Source: Bacillota bacterium (GTDB lineage Bacteria > Bacillota > Clostridia > Christensenellales > Aristaeellaceae). From it: a DNA stretch of 13,158 nucleotides. Position numbers and translations under genes: made by a program. The stretch spans positions 1 through 13,158 of the forward strand of contig JAGVSV010000132.1 of assembly GCA_019137115.1 (NCBI GenBank). Direction: 5' to 3'. Below the pieces are notes generated by a model. That model did no database searches. It had not been told where the DNA came from and saw only the letters and a program-made list of their open reading frames with translations. Of this stretch, positions 6,905 through 13,158 are shown piece after piece; within the stretch, counting starts at the first letter, position 1; each line of letters starts with the position of its first letter.

Positions 6905-7996
6905 TTATTTGGTTTGGCGTTTGTAAAACGGCAGCAGGACAACCCTGGCGCGCAGACGGCGCCCGCGCACATCGACCAGGCACTCGTTGCCTTCGTTGAG
7001 TACGTCACGCTCAACCCGCGCCATGGCGATCGCCTTTTGCAGATATGGGCCCAGCGTGCCGCTGGTGGTTTCGCCCACCTGGCGGTCGTCCACGAAAACC
7101 GGGCAGCCCTCCCGCACGATGCCGCGGTCGATGACCTCCAGACCAATCCGGGTGCGTTTGGGCGCACCAGCATCCTCAAGCGCCTGTCGCCCGATGAAGT
7201 CGCCCTTGTCCATCTTTACAAAGAAGTCCAGGTTGATCTCCAATGGCGTAATGTTCTCGTCCATTTCATGTCCGTACAGCGGCATGCCAGCTTCCAGGCG
7301 CAGCGTGTCTCGCGCGCCCAGGCCGCACAACATCAAGCCGTACGGCCCGCCGGCTTTGAGCAGCTTCTCTGCCAGCGCCACAGCGTCGCCGGGCGCGCAA
7401 TACAGCTCATACCCCATTTCGCCGGTATACCCGGTGCGGGACACCAGGCAACGGATGCCCTGTACGTCCACATTTTCCACAAAGGTATAGTTCTTGACCG
7501 GCAATGCGTCCGGATCGGTCAGGCTTGCCAGCACGTCCTTGGCTTTGGGGCCCTGCAGCGCCAGCTGGGCATATTGGTCGGACTGATCCGCCACGGTTGC
7601 GTCGCCGAACCTGTGGCGTTCAAACCATGCCACATCCTTGTCCCTGTTGGCTGCATTGACCACCAGCCAGAATTGATCCTGCGCCAGACGGTACACAACC
7701 AGGTCATCCACCATGCCGCCACGCTCGTTGCACAAGGGGCTGTACCGCACGCGGCCAATCTCCATGTCCTCGATACGGTTGGTCAGCAGGTGCTCCACGT
7801 TGTTGAGTGCATCCGGCCCGGAGAACAGCACCTCGCCCATGTGCGACACATCAAACAAACCGCACGCGGTGCGCACAGCCATGTGCTCCCTGATTACCCC
7901 ATCCGGAAACTGTACCGGTAAAAGGTACCCGGCAAAAGGCACCATCTTGCCGCCGTGCGCCAGATGAAAGTCGTACAGTGGCGTTTTCTTTTCCAT
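6905..7996 (-). CDS. gcvT: Glycine cleavage system T protein (aminomethyltransferase)
   Basis: Tetrahydrofolate-dependent aminomethyltransferase that releases ammonia and forms 5,10-methylene-THF from aminomethyl-GcvH. It has 363 residues, typical. Family features are GLFDVSHMGE (46-55), RGGMVDDLVVYR (92-103) with the conserved Asp, SRTGYTGEMGYEL (186-198), GLGARDTLRLEAGMPLYGHEM (225-245) and TSGTLGP (311-317). The ATG at 7996 follows GGAGGG; an in-frame ATG at 8020 would put that ribosome site inside the gene, so it is not used. It is the first gene of the gcvT-H-PA-PB set, 68 bases after ftsZ. No glycine riboswitch is visible in that short gap. Confidence 0.97.
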   Translation of the reverse strand: MEKKTPLYDFHLAHGGKMVPFAGYLLPVQFPDGVIREHMAVRTACGLFDVSHMGEVLFSGPDALNNVEHLLTNRIEDMEIGRVRYSPLCNERGGMVDDLVVYRLAQDQFWLVVNAANRDKDVAWFERHRFGDATVADQSDQYAQLALQGPKAKDVLASLTDPDALPVKNYTFVENVDVQGIRCLVSRTGYTGEMGYELYCAPGDAVALAEKLLKAGGPYGLMLCGLGARDTLRLEAGMPLYGHEMDENITPLEINLDFFVKMDKGDFIGRQALEDAGAPKRTRIGLEVIDRGIVREGCPVFVDDRQVGETTSGTLGPYLQKAIAMARVERDVLNEGNECLVDVRGRRLRARVVLLPFYKRQTK

Positions 7997-8011
7997 CGTT
8001 CCCTCCAAAAT

Positions 8012-8045
8012 GGAAGGCATGCCCGTGTAGCGCGCATGCCTTTCC
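8012..8045. terminator. Hairpin between ftsZ and gcvT, possible weak terminator
   Basis: AAGGCATGC (8014-8022) and GCATGCCTT (8034-8042) form a perfect 9-bp stem with an 11-base loop. The stem can be extended by GG/CC across a one-base bulge. On the minus strand the second arm is followed by CCATTTTGG, not a clean U-run, so it may attenuate rather than fully end ftsZ transcripts, or protect an RNA end between the division and glycine cleavage genes. Confidence 0.5.
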
Positions 8046-8064
8046 CATTACATCATGGAAGCAG

Positions 8065-9405
8065 CTATTTCTTGTTGCCGCGCCGCAGGTACGCCGGCAC
8101 GCCCAGGTCATCCTTTTCAGCAGCGGGCGGCTGCTGCGGCCGGGCCTGGGGCTGATAGGGCGCCTGCTGCTGCGGCTGGTAGGGCTGCTGCTGCGGATTG
8201 TACGGCTGGTAGGCGTTGGGTACATAGGGCTGCGGGATGGAAGGCTGTGGCGCAACGGGCTGCTGCGCGCGCCCGGTGGGGAAGTAGGACGGCTCATGGT
8301 CGTACATGCCGGGCACAGGCGGCGCCTCGCCCTGCTGCGCGTCGGCTGCCGGCCTGTTCTCATACGGGTTGAACATCGTCGAAGGCGTGCTGTACACAGG
8401 CGGCGCCTTGAAGGGTTTGCGCTTGCTTTCCCTTGTGGGGAAGGCGTTTTTCTCAAACCCGGTGGCGATCACCGTGATGCGCACCTCGTCCTTGAGCGAA
8501 TTGTCCACGCCCGCGCCAAAGATGATGTTGGCTTCGCTGTCGGCGGATTCCTGAATCAGTCGGGCGGCCTCGTTGATGTCCAGGATGCCCATCTCCTCGT
8601 TGCCGGTGATGTTGATAAGCACCGCGCGCGCGCCGTCGATCTTGGTCTCCAGCAGCGGGCTGGCCACGGCGTTCTTGGCCGCTTCAATCATGCGGTTCTC
8701 GCCCTTGCCGGAGCCGATGCCGATATGCGCCATGCCGCCGGATTCCATGACGGTCTTGACGTCGGCAAAGTCCAGGTTGATGGTGGCCGGCAGCGCGATC
8801 AGGTCGGAAATGCCCTGGATGCCCTGACGCAGCACGTCGTCGGCCACACGGAAGGCTTCCAGCATCGAGGTGCCCTTGCTAACCACCTGCAAAAGCCGGT
8901 CATTGGGGATGACCACCAGGGTATCAACACACTGCTTCAACTCGTTGATGCCGATCTCGGCATTCTTCATGCGCTGTTTGCCCTCAAACTGGAAGGGCTT
9001 GGTGACCACCGCGATGGTCAGGCAGTTGAGCTCCCTGGCCACTTCTGCAATCACAGGCGCGGCGCCGGTGCCGGTGCCGCCGCCCATGCCGGCGGTGACA
9101 AACACCAGATCAGCGCCCTTGAGCAGCTGCGAAATTTCCTCCCGGCTTTCCTCCGCCGCGCGCTTGCCGATGTCCGGTACCGCGCCGGCGCCCAAACCTT
9201 TGGTCAGCTTCTCGCCAATCTGCAGGCGCTTGTCCGCCTTGGAGGTGTTCAGTGCCTGGCGGTCGGTGTTGACGGCGATGAAATCCACGCCCTTCAACCC
9301 GGCGTCGACCATGCGGTTCACCGCGTTGGTACCGCCCCCGCCGCAACCTACGACCTTAATGGATGCAAAGGATTGCTGTTCCGGCTCTACCTGAATGTCC
9401 AGCAT
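8065..9405 (-). CDS. ftsZ: Cell division protein FtsZ
   Basis: Tubulin-like GTPase that polymerises into the Z ring at midcell. It has 446 residues, longer than the usual 350-400 because of its linker. The GTPase domain (about 1-322) shows VVGCGGGGTNAVNRM (18-32), the tubulin signature GGGTGTG (108-114) and the T7 catalytic loop NLDFADV (210-216). After it comes a disordered linker (about 324-430) rich in Gln, Pro and Tyr, with YQP/QQQ runs, and a C-terminal conserved peptide DDLGVPAYLRRGNKK (432-446) that normally binds FtsA and other partners. The ATG at 9405 follows AAGGAGG at good spacing; a frame-open extension to 9444 runs back to the ftsA stop and is not conserved. Probably co-transcribed with ftsA. 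Confidence 0.98.
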   Translation of the reverse strand: MLDIQVEPEQQSFASIKVVGCGGGGTNAVNRMVDAGLKGVDFIAVNTDRQALNTSKADKRLQIGEKLTKGLGAGAVPDIGKRAAEESREEISQLLKGADLVFVTAGMGGGTGTGAAPVIAEVARELNCLTIAVVTKPFQFEGKQRMKNAEIGINELKQCVDTLVVIPNDRLLQVVSKGTSMLEAFRVADDVLRQGIQGISDLIALPATINLDFADVKTVMESGGMAHIGIGSGKGENRMIEAAKNAVASPLLETKIDGARAVLINITGNEEMGILDINEAARLIQESADSEANIIFGAGVDNSLKDEVRITVIATGFEKNAFPTRESKRKPFKAPPVYSTPSTMFNPYENRPAADAQQGEAPPVPGMYDHEPSYFPTGRAQQPVAPQPSIPQPYVPNAYQPYNPQQQPYQPQQQAPYQPQARPQQPPAAEKDDLGVPAYLRRGNKK

Positions 9406-9440
9406 AGTCGTCCTCCTTGATTTTCTGGATGGCTCGGCGG

Positions 9441-10619
9441 TCATCCGCCGAACAGGCCCCGAAAGAATCCTCTCAGGCCCCCTTGCGCGGCGGTGGCGCT
9501 GGTCTTGGTCTCAATGACCAGGTCCAACAGCCCGAGTGCGCTGGCATAGATCGGGCTGGACAACTTGACCGCGCGGCGCGGCAGTTCCCGCACCGGACGC
9601 CCCAGCTTCTCGCCCAGGAATTCGCGGCCGCCCCGGTTCATGCCCAGGCCGCCGCCGGTTAGGTACGCGTACGACCAGTTGCCCAGGCGCACGCCGCTTC
9701 CCTCAATGCATTTCTGAATGCGCTCCGCGATTTCATCTGCGCGCGGTTCGAAAATATCGGATACCTTCTGGTAGGCAAAGGAGCGCGTCGCGCCGTCCGT
9801 GCCGGTTAAATCAAACGTGGGCTGGGAGGACGGCGCGCCAAATACATACGCGCGCTTGATCTGCTCGGCCTGATCCAGCGGAATGTCCAGCCCGTAAGCC
9901 AGGTCGGCCGCGATGTGGCCGCCGCCCAATGGTAGCACCCGGTGGAAGATGATCGTGTCCCCTTCCACAGCCATGACCTCGGTGCTCAGATAGCCGATGT
10001 CAATCAGCAGCGCGGTGCGGTCCCTGTCCTCGCGGGACAGGAAAAGCATGGCCTCGCCCATCGGGGCGGAGAAAAAGCCCACCGCACGCCGGTCAATGGC
10101 GCGCAGACGCTCTGATATTTCATCGATAAAGAACTGATCGGCAATCACATACGATACCATGGCCCGCACTTCATTGCCGTGCTGGTTGATGGGTTCCAGC
10201 GTTTTCTTGCCGTCATCCACCACAAACCATGCCGGGCTGCGGTGAATGGGCATGCCCTGCACCTGGCGCATCTCGTTGTCGGCGGTGGCAAACAGCGCTT
10301 CAATGTCCCGCGCGGTGACGTGCGGGTCGGCGCCCTGCAGGCTTTGCTTGGCTTCCACCGTGTAGATGCGCGAAAACTGGCCGGGCACGCCCACGTAGAT
10401 TTCCCGTACCGCGGTACGCGCCTGCTCCTCCGCGGAGCGGATGGCATCGGAAATGGCATCGTTGACCTGATCCGGCGCGTTCCAGCGCGCGTCCGCAAAG
10501 CCATCGTAGGCAGCGATTCCCGCACCCACAATGTCGCAGCGCTGCCGACCGGAAACTTCGGCAACCAGCGCGACCACCTTGCTTGTGCCGAAATCGATGA
10601 TGGCAACCGTACTTTTCAT
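9441..10619 (-). CDS. ftsA: Cell division protein FtsA (actin-like)
   Basis: Actin-fold ATP-binding protein that tethers FtsZ filaments to the membrane. It has 392 residues, close to normal. Phosphate-1 region IIDFGTSKVVALVAE (7-21), the SHS2/1C subdomain following GVPG (77-80), the phosphate-2 region at 207-214, PLGGGHIAADLAYGL (230-244) and the adenosine region TGGGLGMNRG (321-330) can be followed. The last residues GLRGFFRGLFGG (381-392) form a short amphipathic, aromatic-basic tail that fits the FtsA membrane-targeting helix. The phosphate-2 loop reads DIGYLSTE instead of the usual DIGGGTTD. Start ATG 10619 follows GGGGAGGA with a spacing of about 10 bases. It has its own promoter in the 147-base gap after ftsQ and lies 35 bases before ftsZ. 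Confidence 0.93.
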   Translation of the reverse strand: MKSTVAIIDFGTSKVVALVAEVSGRQRCDIVGAGIAAYDGFADARWNAPDQVNDAISDAIRSAEEQARTAVREIYVGVPGQFSRIYTVEAKQSLQGADPHVTARDIEALFATADNEMRQVQGMPIHRSPAWFVVDDGKKTLEPINQHGNEVRAMVSYVIADQFFIDEISERLRAIDRRAVGFFSAPMGEAMLFLSREDRDRTALLIDIGYLSTEVMAVEGDTIIFHRVLPLGGGHIAADLAYGLDIPLDQAEQIKRAYVFGAPSSQPTFDLTGTDGATRSFAYQKVSDIFEPRADEIAERIQKCIEGSGVRLGNWSYAYLTGGGLGMNRGGREFLGEKLGRPVRELPRRAVKLSSPIYASALGLLDLVIETKTSATAAQGGLRGFFRGLFGG

Positions 10620-10701
10620 GCCTATCCATCCTCCCCGGTATTATGGCGTCCGGCGGCTCCGTCACATCAACAGAGCAAAATGTGTACCATTTGGCTGGCC
10701 C

Positions 10702-10730
10702 ATTGTAGCCCTTTCGTAACAAAAGTGCAA
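10702..10730 (-). promoter_or_regulatory. Promoter of ftsA-ftsZ
   Basis: On the minus strand TTGCAC (10725-10730), 17 bases, TACAAT (10702-10707). Transcription would begin near 10695, giving a leader of about 75 bases before ftsA. This allows ftsAZ, and perhaps the gcv genes by readthrough, to be expressed separately from mraY-murD-ftsQ. Confidence 0.82.
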
Positions 10731-10737
10731 GCGTTTT

Positions 10738-10752
10738 GGCGCAATTTGCGCC
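10738..10752. repeat. Perfect 15-base palindrome upstream of ftsA promoter
   Basis: GGCGCAATTTGCGCC has 7-base arms GGCGCAA/TTGCGCC around one central base. It lies 7 bases upstream of the ftsA -35, centred near -50 of the expected start, and 14 bases after the ftsQ coding end. It has no U-run on the minus strand, so a terminator is unlikely; a protein-binding operator is a reasonable guess. Confidence 0.55.
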
Positions 10753-10766
10753 TGACCCGGCAATTG

Positions 10767-11618
10767 TTACGGGGTTTCGGGCCGGTAGGTGGCTTCCCCG
10801 GGAAGCGTGGCTTCAATCACACCGCCGTTCAAGCCACGGGTTTTCAGGTCTTCCACCACTGCGCGCACGGTGCCGATCTTCGCGCGAAGCTCCCTGTCAT
10901 CGCCAAGATGTATCGTGTAACCATCCCTGGTGGTGAGATAAATGCTGGACGGTTCGGCCACGTTGATGTCCAGGATGCTCTGCAGATAGCCCTGCATGGC
11001 AAGTTCCCGCAGCACAACCAGCGAGCTGGTCATCTGCTGCGGGCGCAGGCCCGTCGGGACGGCGCCCACCCGTATGTGGCGCAGCTGCATGCCAGAGATC
11101 GACGCGTAGCCCTGCGTGAGCGCCAGGTCCCTGGTCTGTTCCAGCACCACGCCGTCATCCGCCAGCAGGTACCCCACCCCGATGTAGTGCAGGTACGCCA
11201 CCGGAATGCGCTCCCGCACGCGTAGGATCACGGTGTTCGGAAACTCTTTTTCCATACCAAGGTATGTAAAGTAGCGGTGGCTGTTGATGCCCTCCCGAAC
11301 GCGGATTTCGTCAACGCCGAAATAGTTGACCGGCTCGGCGAAGCCTGCTGCAATCGCCACTTCCTGCCAGGGGCGCTGGCGGATTCCCTGCACATGAACG
11401 TTGCGGATGATCAGGAACACATCCCGGAACAGGAACAGCGCCACCACAAGCACCACCAGCAGCAGCGCCAACCATGGCCAACCCGAAGCGCGCGGTGCGG
11501 GCGCGGACGGCTCGGTCTGATCCCCTTCATCCGCGTCAAACCGCTGCTCTGGTTCCTCGTAGGCCGTGGGTGGAGCAGACGGCGGCTCGAGCGGATGATG
11601 CTGCTGCAGGTCGCTCAT
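10767..11618 (-). CDS. ftsQ: Cell division protein FtsQ/DivIB
   Basis: Bitopic membrane protein of the divisome that links early FtsZ-ring proteins to septal peptidoglycan synthesis. It has 283 residues. Residues 1-46 are a cytoplasmic, acidic and Pro-rich tail. One transmembrane helix spans about 47-68 (WPWLALLLVVLVVALFLF). Then an extracellular POTRA domain follows (about 71-140, starting IRNVHVQGI and ending VRERIPVAYL), and a beta domain with GYLLADDGVVLE (149-160) and LDINVAEPSSIYLTTRDG (216-233). The order and pattern fit DivIB of Gram-positives. The ATG at 11618 overlaps the murD stop (ATGA) and has only a weak ribosome site, suggesting coupled translation. It carries little sequence conservation by nature, but domain layout and position between murD and ftsA are strong support. 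Confidence 0.92.
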   Translation of the reverse strand: MSDLQQHHPLEPPSAPPTAYEEPEQRFDADEGDQTEPSAPAPRASGWPWLALLLVVLVVALFLFRDVFLIIRNVHVQGIRQRPWQEVAIAAGFAEPVNYFGVDEIRVREGINSHRYFTYLGMEKEFPNTVILRVRERIPVAYLHYIGVGYLLADDGVVLEQTRDLALTQGYASISGMQLRHIRVGAVPTGLRPQQMTSSLVVLRELAMQGYLQSILDINVAEPSSIYLTTRDGYTIHLGDDRELRAKIGTVRAVVEDLKTRGLNGGVIEATLPGEATYRPETP

Positions 11619-12937
11619 TGGGCTTGCCCGCCCGGCAGGTTGCGCACGATGTCTTTGAACATGCGTCCGCGCTGTTCGTAATCCTCAAACATGTCAAAGG
11701 AGGCGCACGCCGGTGACAGCAGCACGGTGTAGCCATCGCCTGCCAGGTCGCGCGCCAGAAGCACCGCCTCCTGGAGGCTGGCCGCATGCGTGATGCTGTC
11801 AAAGCCTTCGACCGAAAGACATCGCCCGATCTCCTGTGCGGTTTCGCCAAGGAGTACCGCATGCCGGACAAAGGCGCTGTGCCTGATGGCAGCGGCCAGC
11901 TGGTCAAAAGGCGTCCCCTTGTCCTGGCCACCAAGCAGAATCACGGTCGGACGGTCCATGGCTTCAATGGCGCGCATCGTGGATTCGGGATTGGTGCCCT
12001 TGCTGTCGTTCAGGTAACGCACCCCATCTATCTCCGCCACGAATTCGATGCGGTGCTCCACGCCGGTAAAGGCGCGCAGCGCGTGGGCAATGGCCGGGAC
12101 AGGCACGGCAAGCGCCCCTGCCGCAGCGGTCGCCGCCAGCGCGTTCATCACATTGTGCTGTCCGGGAATCAGGAGTTCCTGAACCCTGCAAACCAGTGCC
12201 TCCTGCCCGTCCTGTGCCAGCCAGATGGTGTCCTCGCTGACGAATGCGCCGTTGTTGACCTTGTGGGCAGACGAGAACCAGTGCACACGGGCGCGCGTAT
12301 GTACTTGCGCGGCCTGGCACAGCGGATCATCCGCGTTGAGCACCGCAACATCCTCCGCCGTCTGGCGCGCAAAGACGCGGTATTTCAGCCTCGTATAGGC
12401 ATCCATCGTATGGTGGCGGTTCAGGTGATCGGGCGTGATGTTCAAAAGTACGGCCACCCGCGGATGAAACGCGTGGGTCGACTCCAGCTGAAAGCTGGAA
12501 ACCTCCGCGATCAGATCATCCCCCAGCCCAGCTGCGAGAACAGCATCCGAGATCGGGTATCCGACGTTGCCGCAGATGTGATTTGCTCGGCCCGCGGCGT
12601 CCAGCATATGCCCCAGCAGCGTGACGGTTGTGGTCTTGCCGTTGGTGCCGGTCACGGCAGAAACCGGACCTTTGGATACCAGGTACCCCAGCTCCAGTTC
12701 GGAGATGACCGGAATGTCCATGGCAAGGGCGCGCTGCACCAGCGGCGAATCGATGGGCACCGCGGGGCTGATCACCAGCGCGTCCACATCATCCAGCAAA
12801 GGCAGTGGATCCGCGCCAAAAAAGCACGGGCAATCCGGCTTGCCGTGCTCCACCAATGTTTTGGCCAGTTGTTCCCCGGTTTTGCTGTCCGTAACGATGG
12901 GCAGCGCATGCAGACTTTTCAGCAGCCGGTCAAGCAT
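11615..12937 (-). CDS. murD: UDP-N-acetylmuramoyl-L-alanine--D-glutamate ligase, short N-terminus
   Basis: Cytoplasmic Mur ligase adding D-Glu to UDP-MurNAc-L-Ala with ATP. From ATG 12937 it has 440 residues. The P-loop GTNGKTT (97-103), EVSSFQLEST (145-154), LNITPDHLNRH (165-175), carbamylated-type K185 in YTRLKYR, GQHNVMNALAA (259-269), NDSKGTNPEST (310-320) and SPACASFDMFEDYEQRG (408-424) are all intact. The N-terminus is unusual: the family's first beta strand and glycine-rich loop (VLGLGxSG) that contact the UDP are missing. Residues 1-10 run straight into the position equivalent to the second strand (LPIVTDSK). Its ATG overlaps the mraY stop by 8 bases with no clear ribosome site. A GTG at 12973 is possible but would add 12 Trp-rich residues translated from mraY in another frame. 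The start is therefore less sure than the function. Confidence 0.92.
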   Translation of the reverse strand: MLDRLLKSLHALPIVTDSKTGEQLAKTLVEHGKPDCPCFFGADPLPLLDDVDALVISPAVPIDSPLVQRALAMDIPVISELELGYLVSKGPVSAVTGTNGKTTTVTLLGHMLDAAGRANHICGNVGYPISDAVLAAGLGDDLIAEVSSFQLESTHAFHPRVAVLLNITPDHLNRHHTMDAYTRLKYRVFARQTAEDVAVLNADDPLCQAAQVHTRARVHWFSSAHKVNNGAFVSEDTIWLAQDGQEALVCRVQELLIPGQHNVMNALAATAAAGALAVPVPAIAHALRAFTGVEHRIEFVAEIDGVRYLNDSKGTNPESTMRAIEAMDRPTVILLGGQDKGTPFDQLAAAIRHSAFVRHAVLLGETAQEIGRCLSVEGFDSITHAASLQEAVLLARDLAGDGYTVLLSPACASFDMFEDYEQRGRMFKDIVRNLPGGQAQ

Positions 12938-13158
12938 GCCGGGCGGCCAGCAGCGCCACCAGCGCCAGCACACACAGGGCGGCGGTGACCAGCCCGTACA
13001 TGGTGACGATGCGTGTTTCGCTCATGCCGCCCAACTCAAAGTGGTGATGGATCGGCGACATGCGGAAGATGCGTTTGCCATGCGTCAACTTAAAATAGAT
13101 GCGCTGCAGGATCACCGACAGGGACGACATGATCATGGTAAAGGCGATCAGCACCATG
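12930..13158 (-). CDS. mraY: Phospho-N-acetylmuramoyl-pentapeptide transferase, C-terminal fragment
   Basis: Only about the last 75 residues are in the window; the gene continues beyond the right edge. MraY is an integral membrane enzyme that makes lipid I from UDP-MurNAc-pentapeptide and undecaprenyl phosphate. The fragment shows a transmembrane stretch, then FKLTHGKRIFRMSPIHHHFEL with the MraY-diagnostic HHH motif in its last cytoplasmic loop, and a final hydrophobic helix (MYGLVTAALCVLALVALLAA). Its stop overlaps the murD start by 8 bases. Position next to murD fits the dcw cluster. Confidence 0.95.
   Translation of the reverse strand, partial: MVLIAFTMIMSSLSVILQRIYFKLTHGKRIFRMSPIHHHFELGGMSETRIVTMYGLVTAALCVLALVALLAARHA

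Noticed and set aside
6505..7179. Extended gcvH frame reaching back into gcvT (224 codons)
   Set aside because: The added N-terminus is gcvT read in another frame; the ribosome site AGGAGGAGG and GcvH homology begin at 6882.
7997..8064. Glycine riboswitch before gcvT
   Set aside because: The gap is only 68 bases, too short for the aptamer, and holds only one simple hairpin and the ribosome site.
7978..9420. 480-codon plus-strand open frame opposite ftsZ
   Set aside because: It mirrors ftsZ almost exactly, has His/Gly/Arg-rich low-complexity composition and no known motif; FtsZ on the other strand is unmistakable.
10620..10660. Second possible ftsA promoter (TTGATG, 19 bases, CATAAT on the minus strand)
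   Set aside because: Spacing is too long and both boxes are weak compared with TTGCAC-N17-TACAAT just upstream.
11786..12988. 400-codon plus-strand open frame opposite murD
   Set aside because: Antisense shadow of murD, with no domain or ribosome site.
1..13158. Defence system, mobile element or CRISPR array
   Set aside because: No transposase, integrase, repeat array, nuclease or toxin-like gene; every gene belongs to a known core family.

Overview
The window is a GC-rich (by eye near 60%) stretch of bacterial chromosome made almost entirely of core genes. A T-box leader in front of an aminoacyl-tRNA synthetase gene, glycine decarboxylase split into two subunits, strong AGGAGG-type ribosome sites and a DivIB/FtsQ-FtsA-FtsZ block all point to Bacillota, most likely a high-GC member of class Clostridia. 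The genus cannot be told from the sequence. I see no mobile element, CRISPR array, prophage, toxin-antitoxin pair, tRNA or rRNA.

Layout. On the minus strand from the right edge: the C-terminus of mraY, then murD, ftsQ (divIB), ftsA and ftsZ, a compact division and cell-wall (dcw) cluster. It is followed on the same strand by the glycine cleavage genes gcvT, gcvH, gcvPA and gcvPB. mraY-murD, murD-ftsQ and gcvPA-gcvPB overlap by 4 to 8 bases, which suggests translational coupling. A consensus-like promoter lies between ftsQ and ftsA. gcvPB converges on pgi (glucose-6-phosphate isomerase), the only plus-strand gene, and the two share a 16-bp bidirectional terminator hairpin. pgi is divergent from a single-domain GlmU-like nucleotidyltransferase. 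Downstream of that gene, hisS runs off the left edge behind its own promoter and T-box riboswitch.

How the genes work together: MraY and MurD act in consecutive parts of cytoplasmic peptidoglycan precursor synthesis. FtsQ, FtsA and FtsZ build the divisome. GcvT, H, PA and PB form three of the four glycine cleavage components; the lipoamide dehydrogenase (L protein) is not here. Pgi and the nucleotidyltransferase are sugar-phosphate enzymes, the latter possibly feeding cell-wall or polysaccharide precursors.

No new multigene system is visible. The points most worth checking are: a T-box whose specifier loop reads GACAC (overlapping Asp GAC and His CAC) with features favouring tRNA-Asp although the first gene is hisS; a MurD lacking its N-terminal glycine-rich segment; a dcw cluster without ftsW/murG/murB between murD and ftsQ; an altered nucleotide-binding loop in FtsA; and a perfect palindrome just upstream of the ftsAZ promoter.
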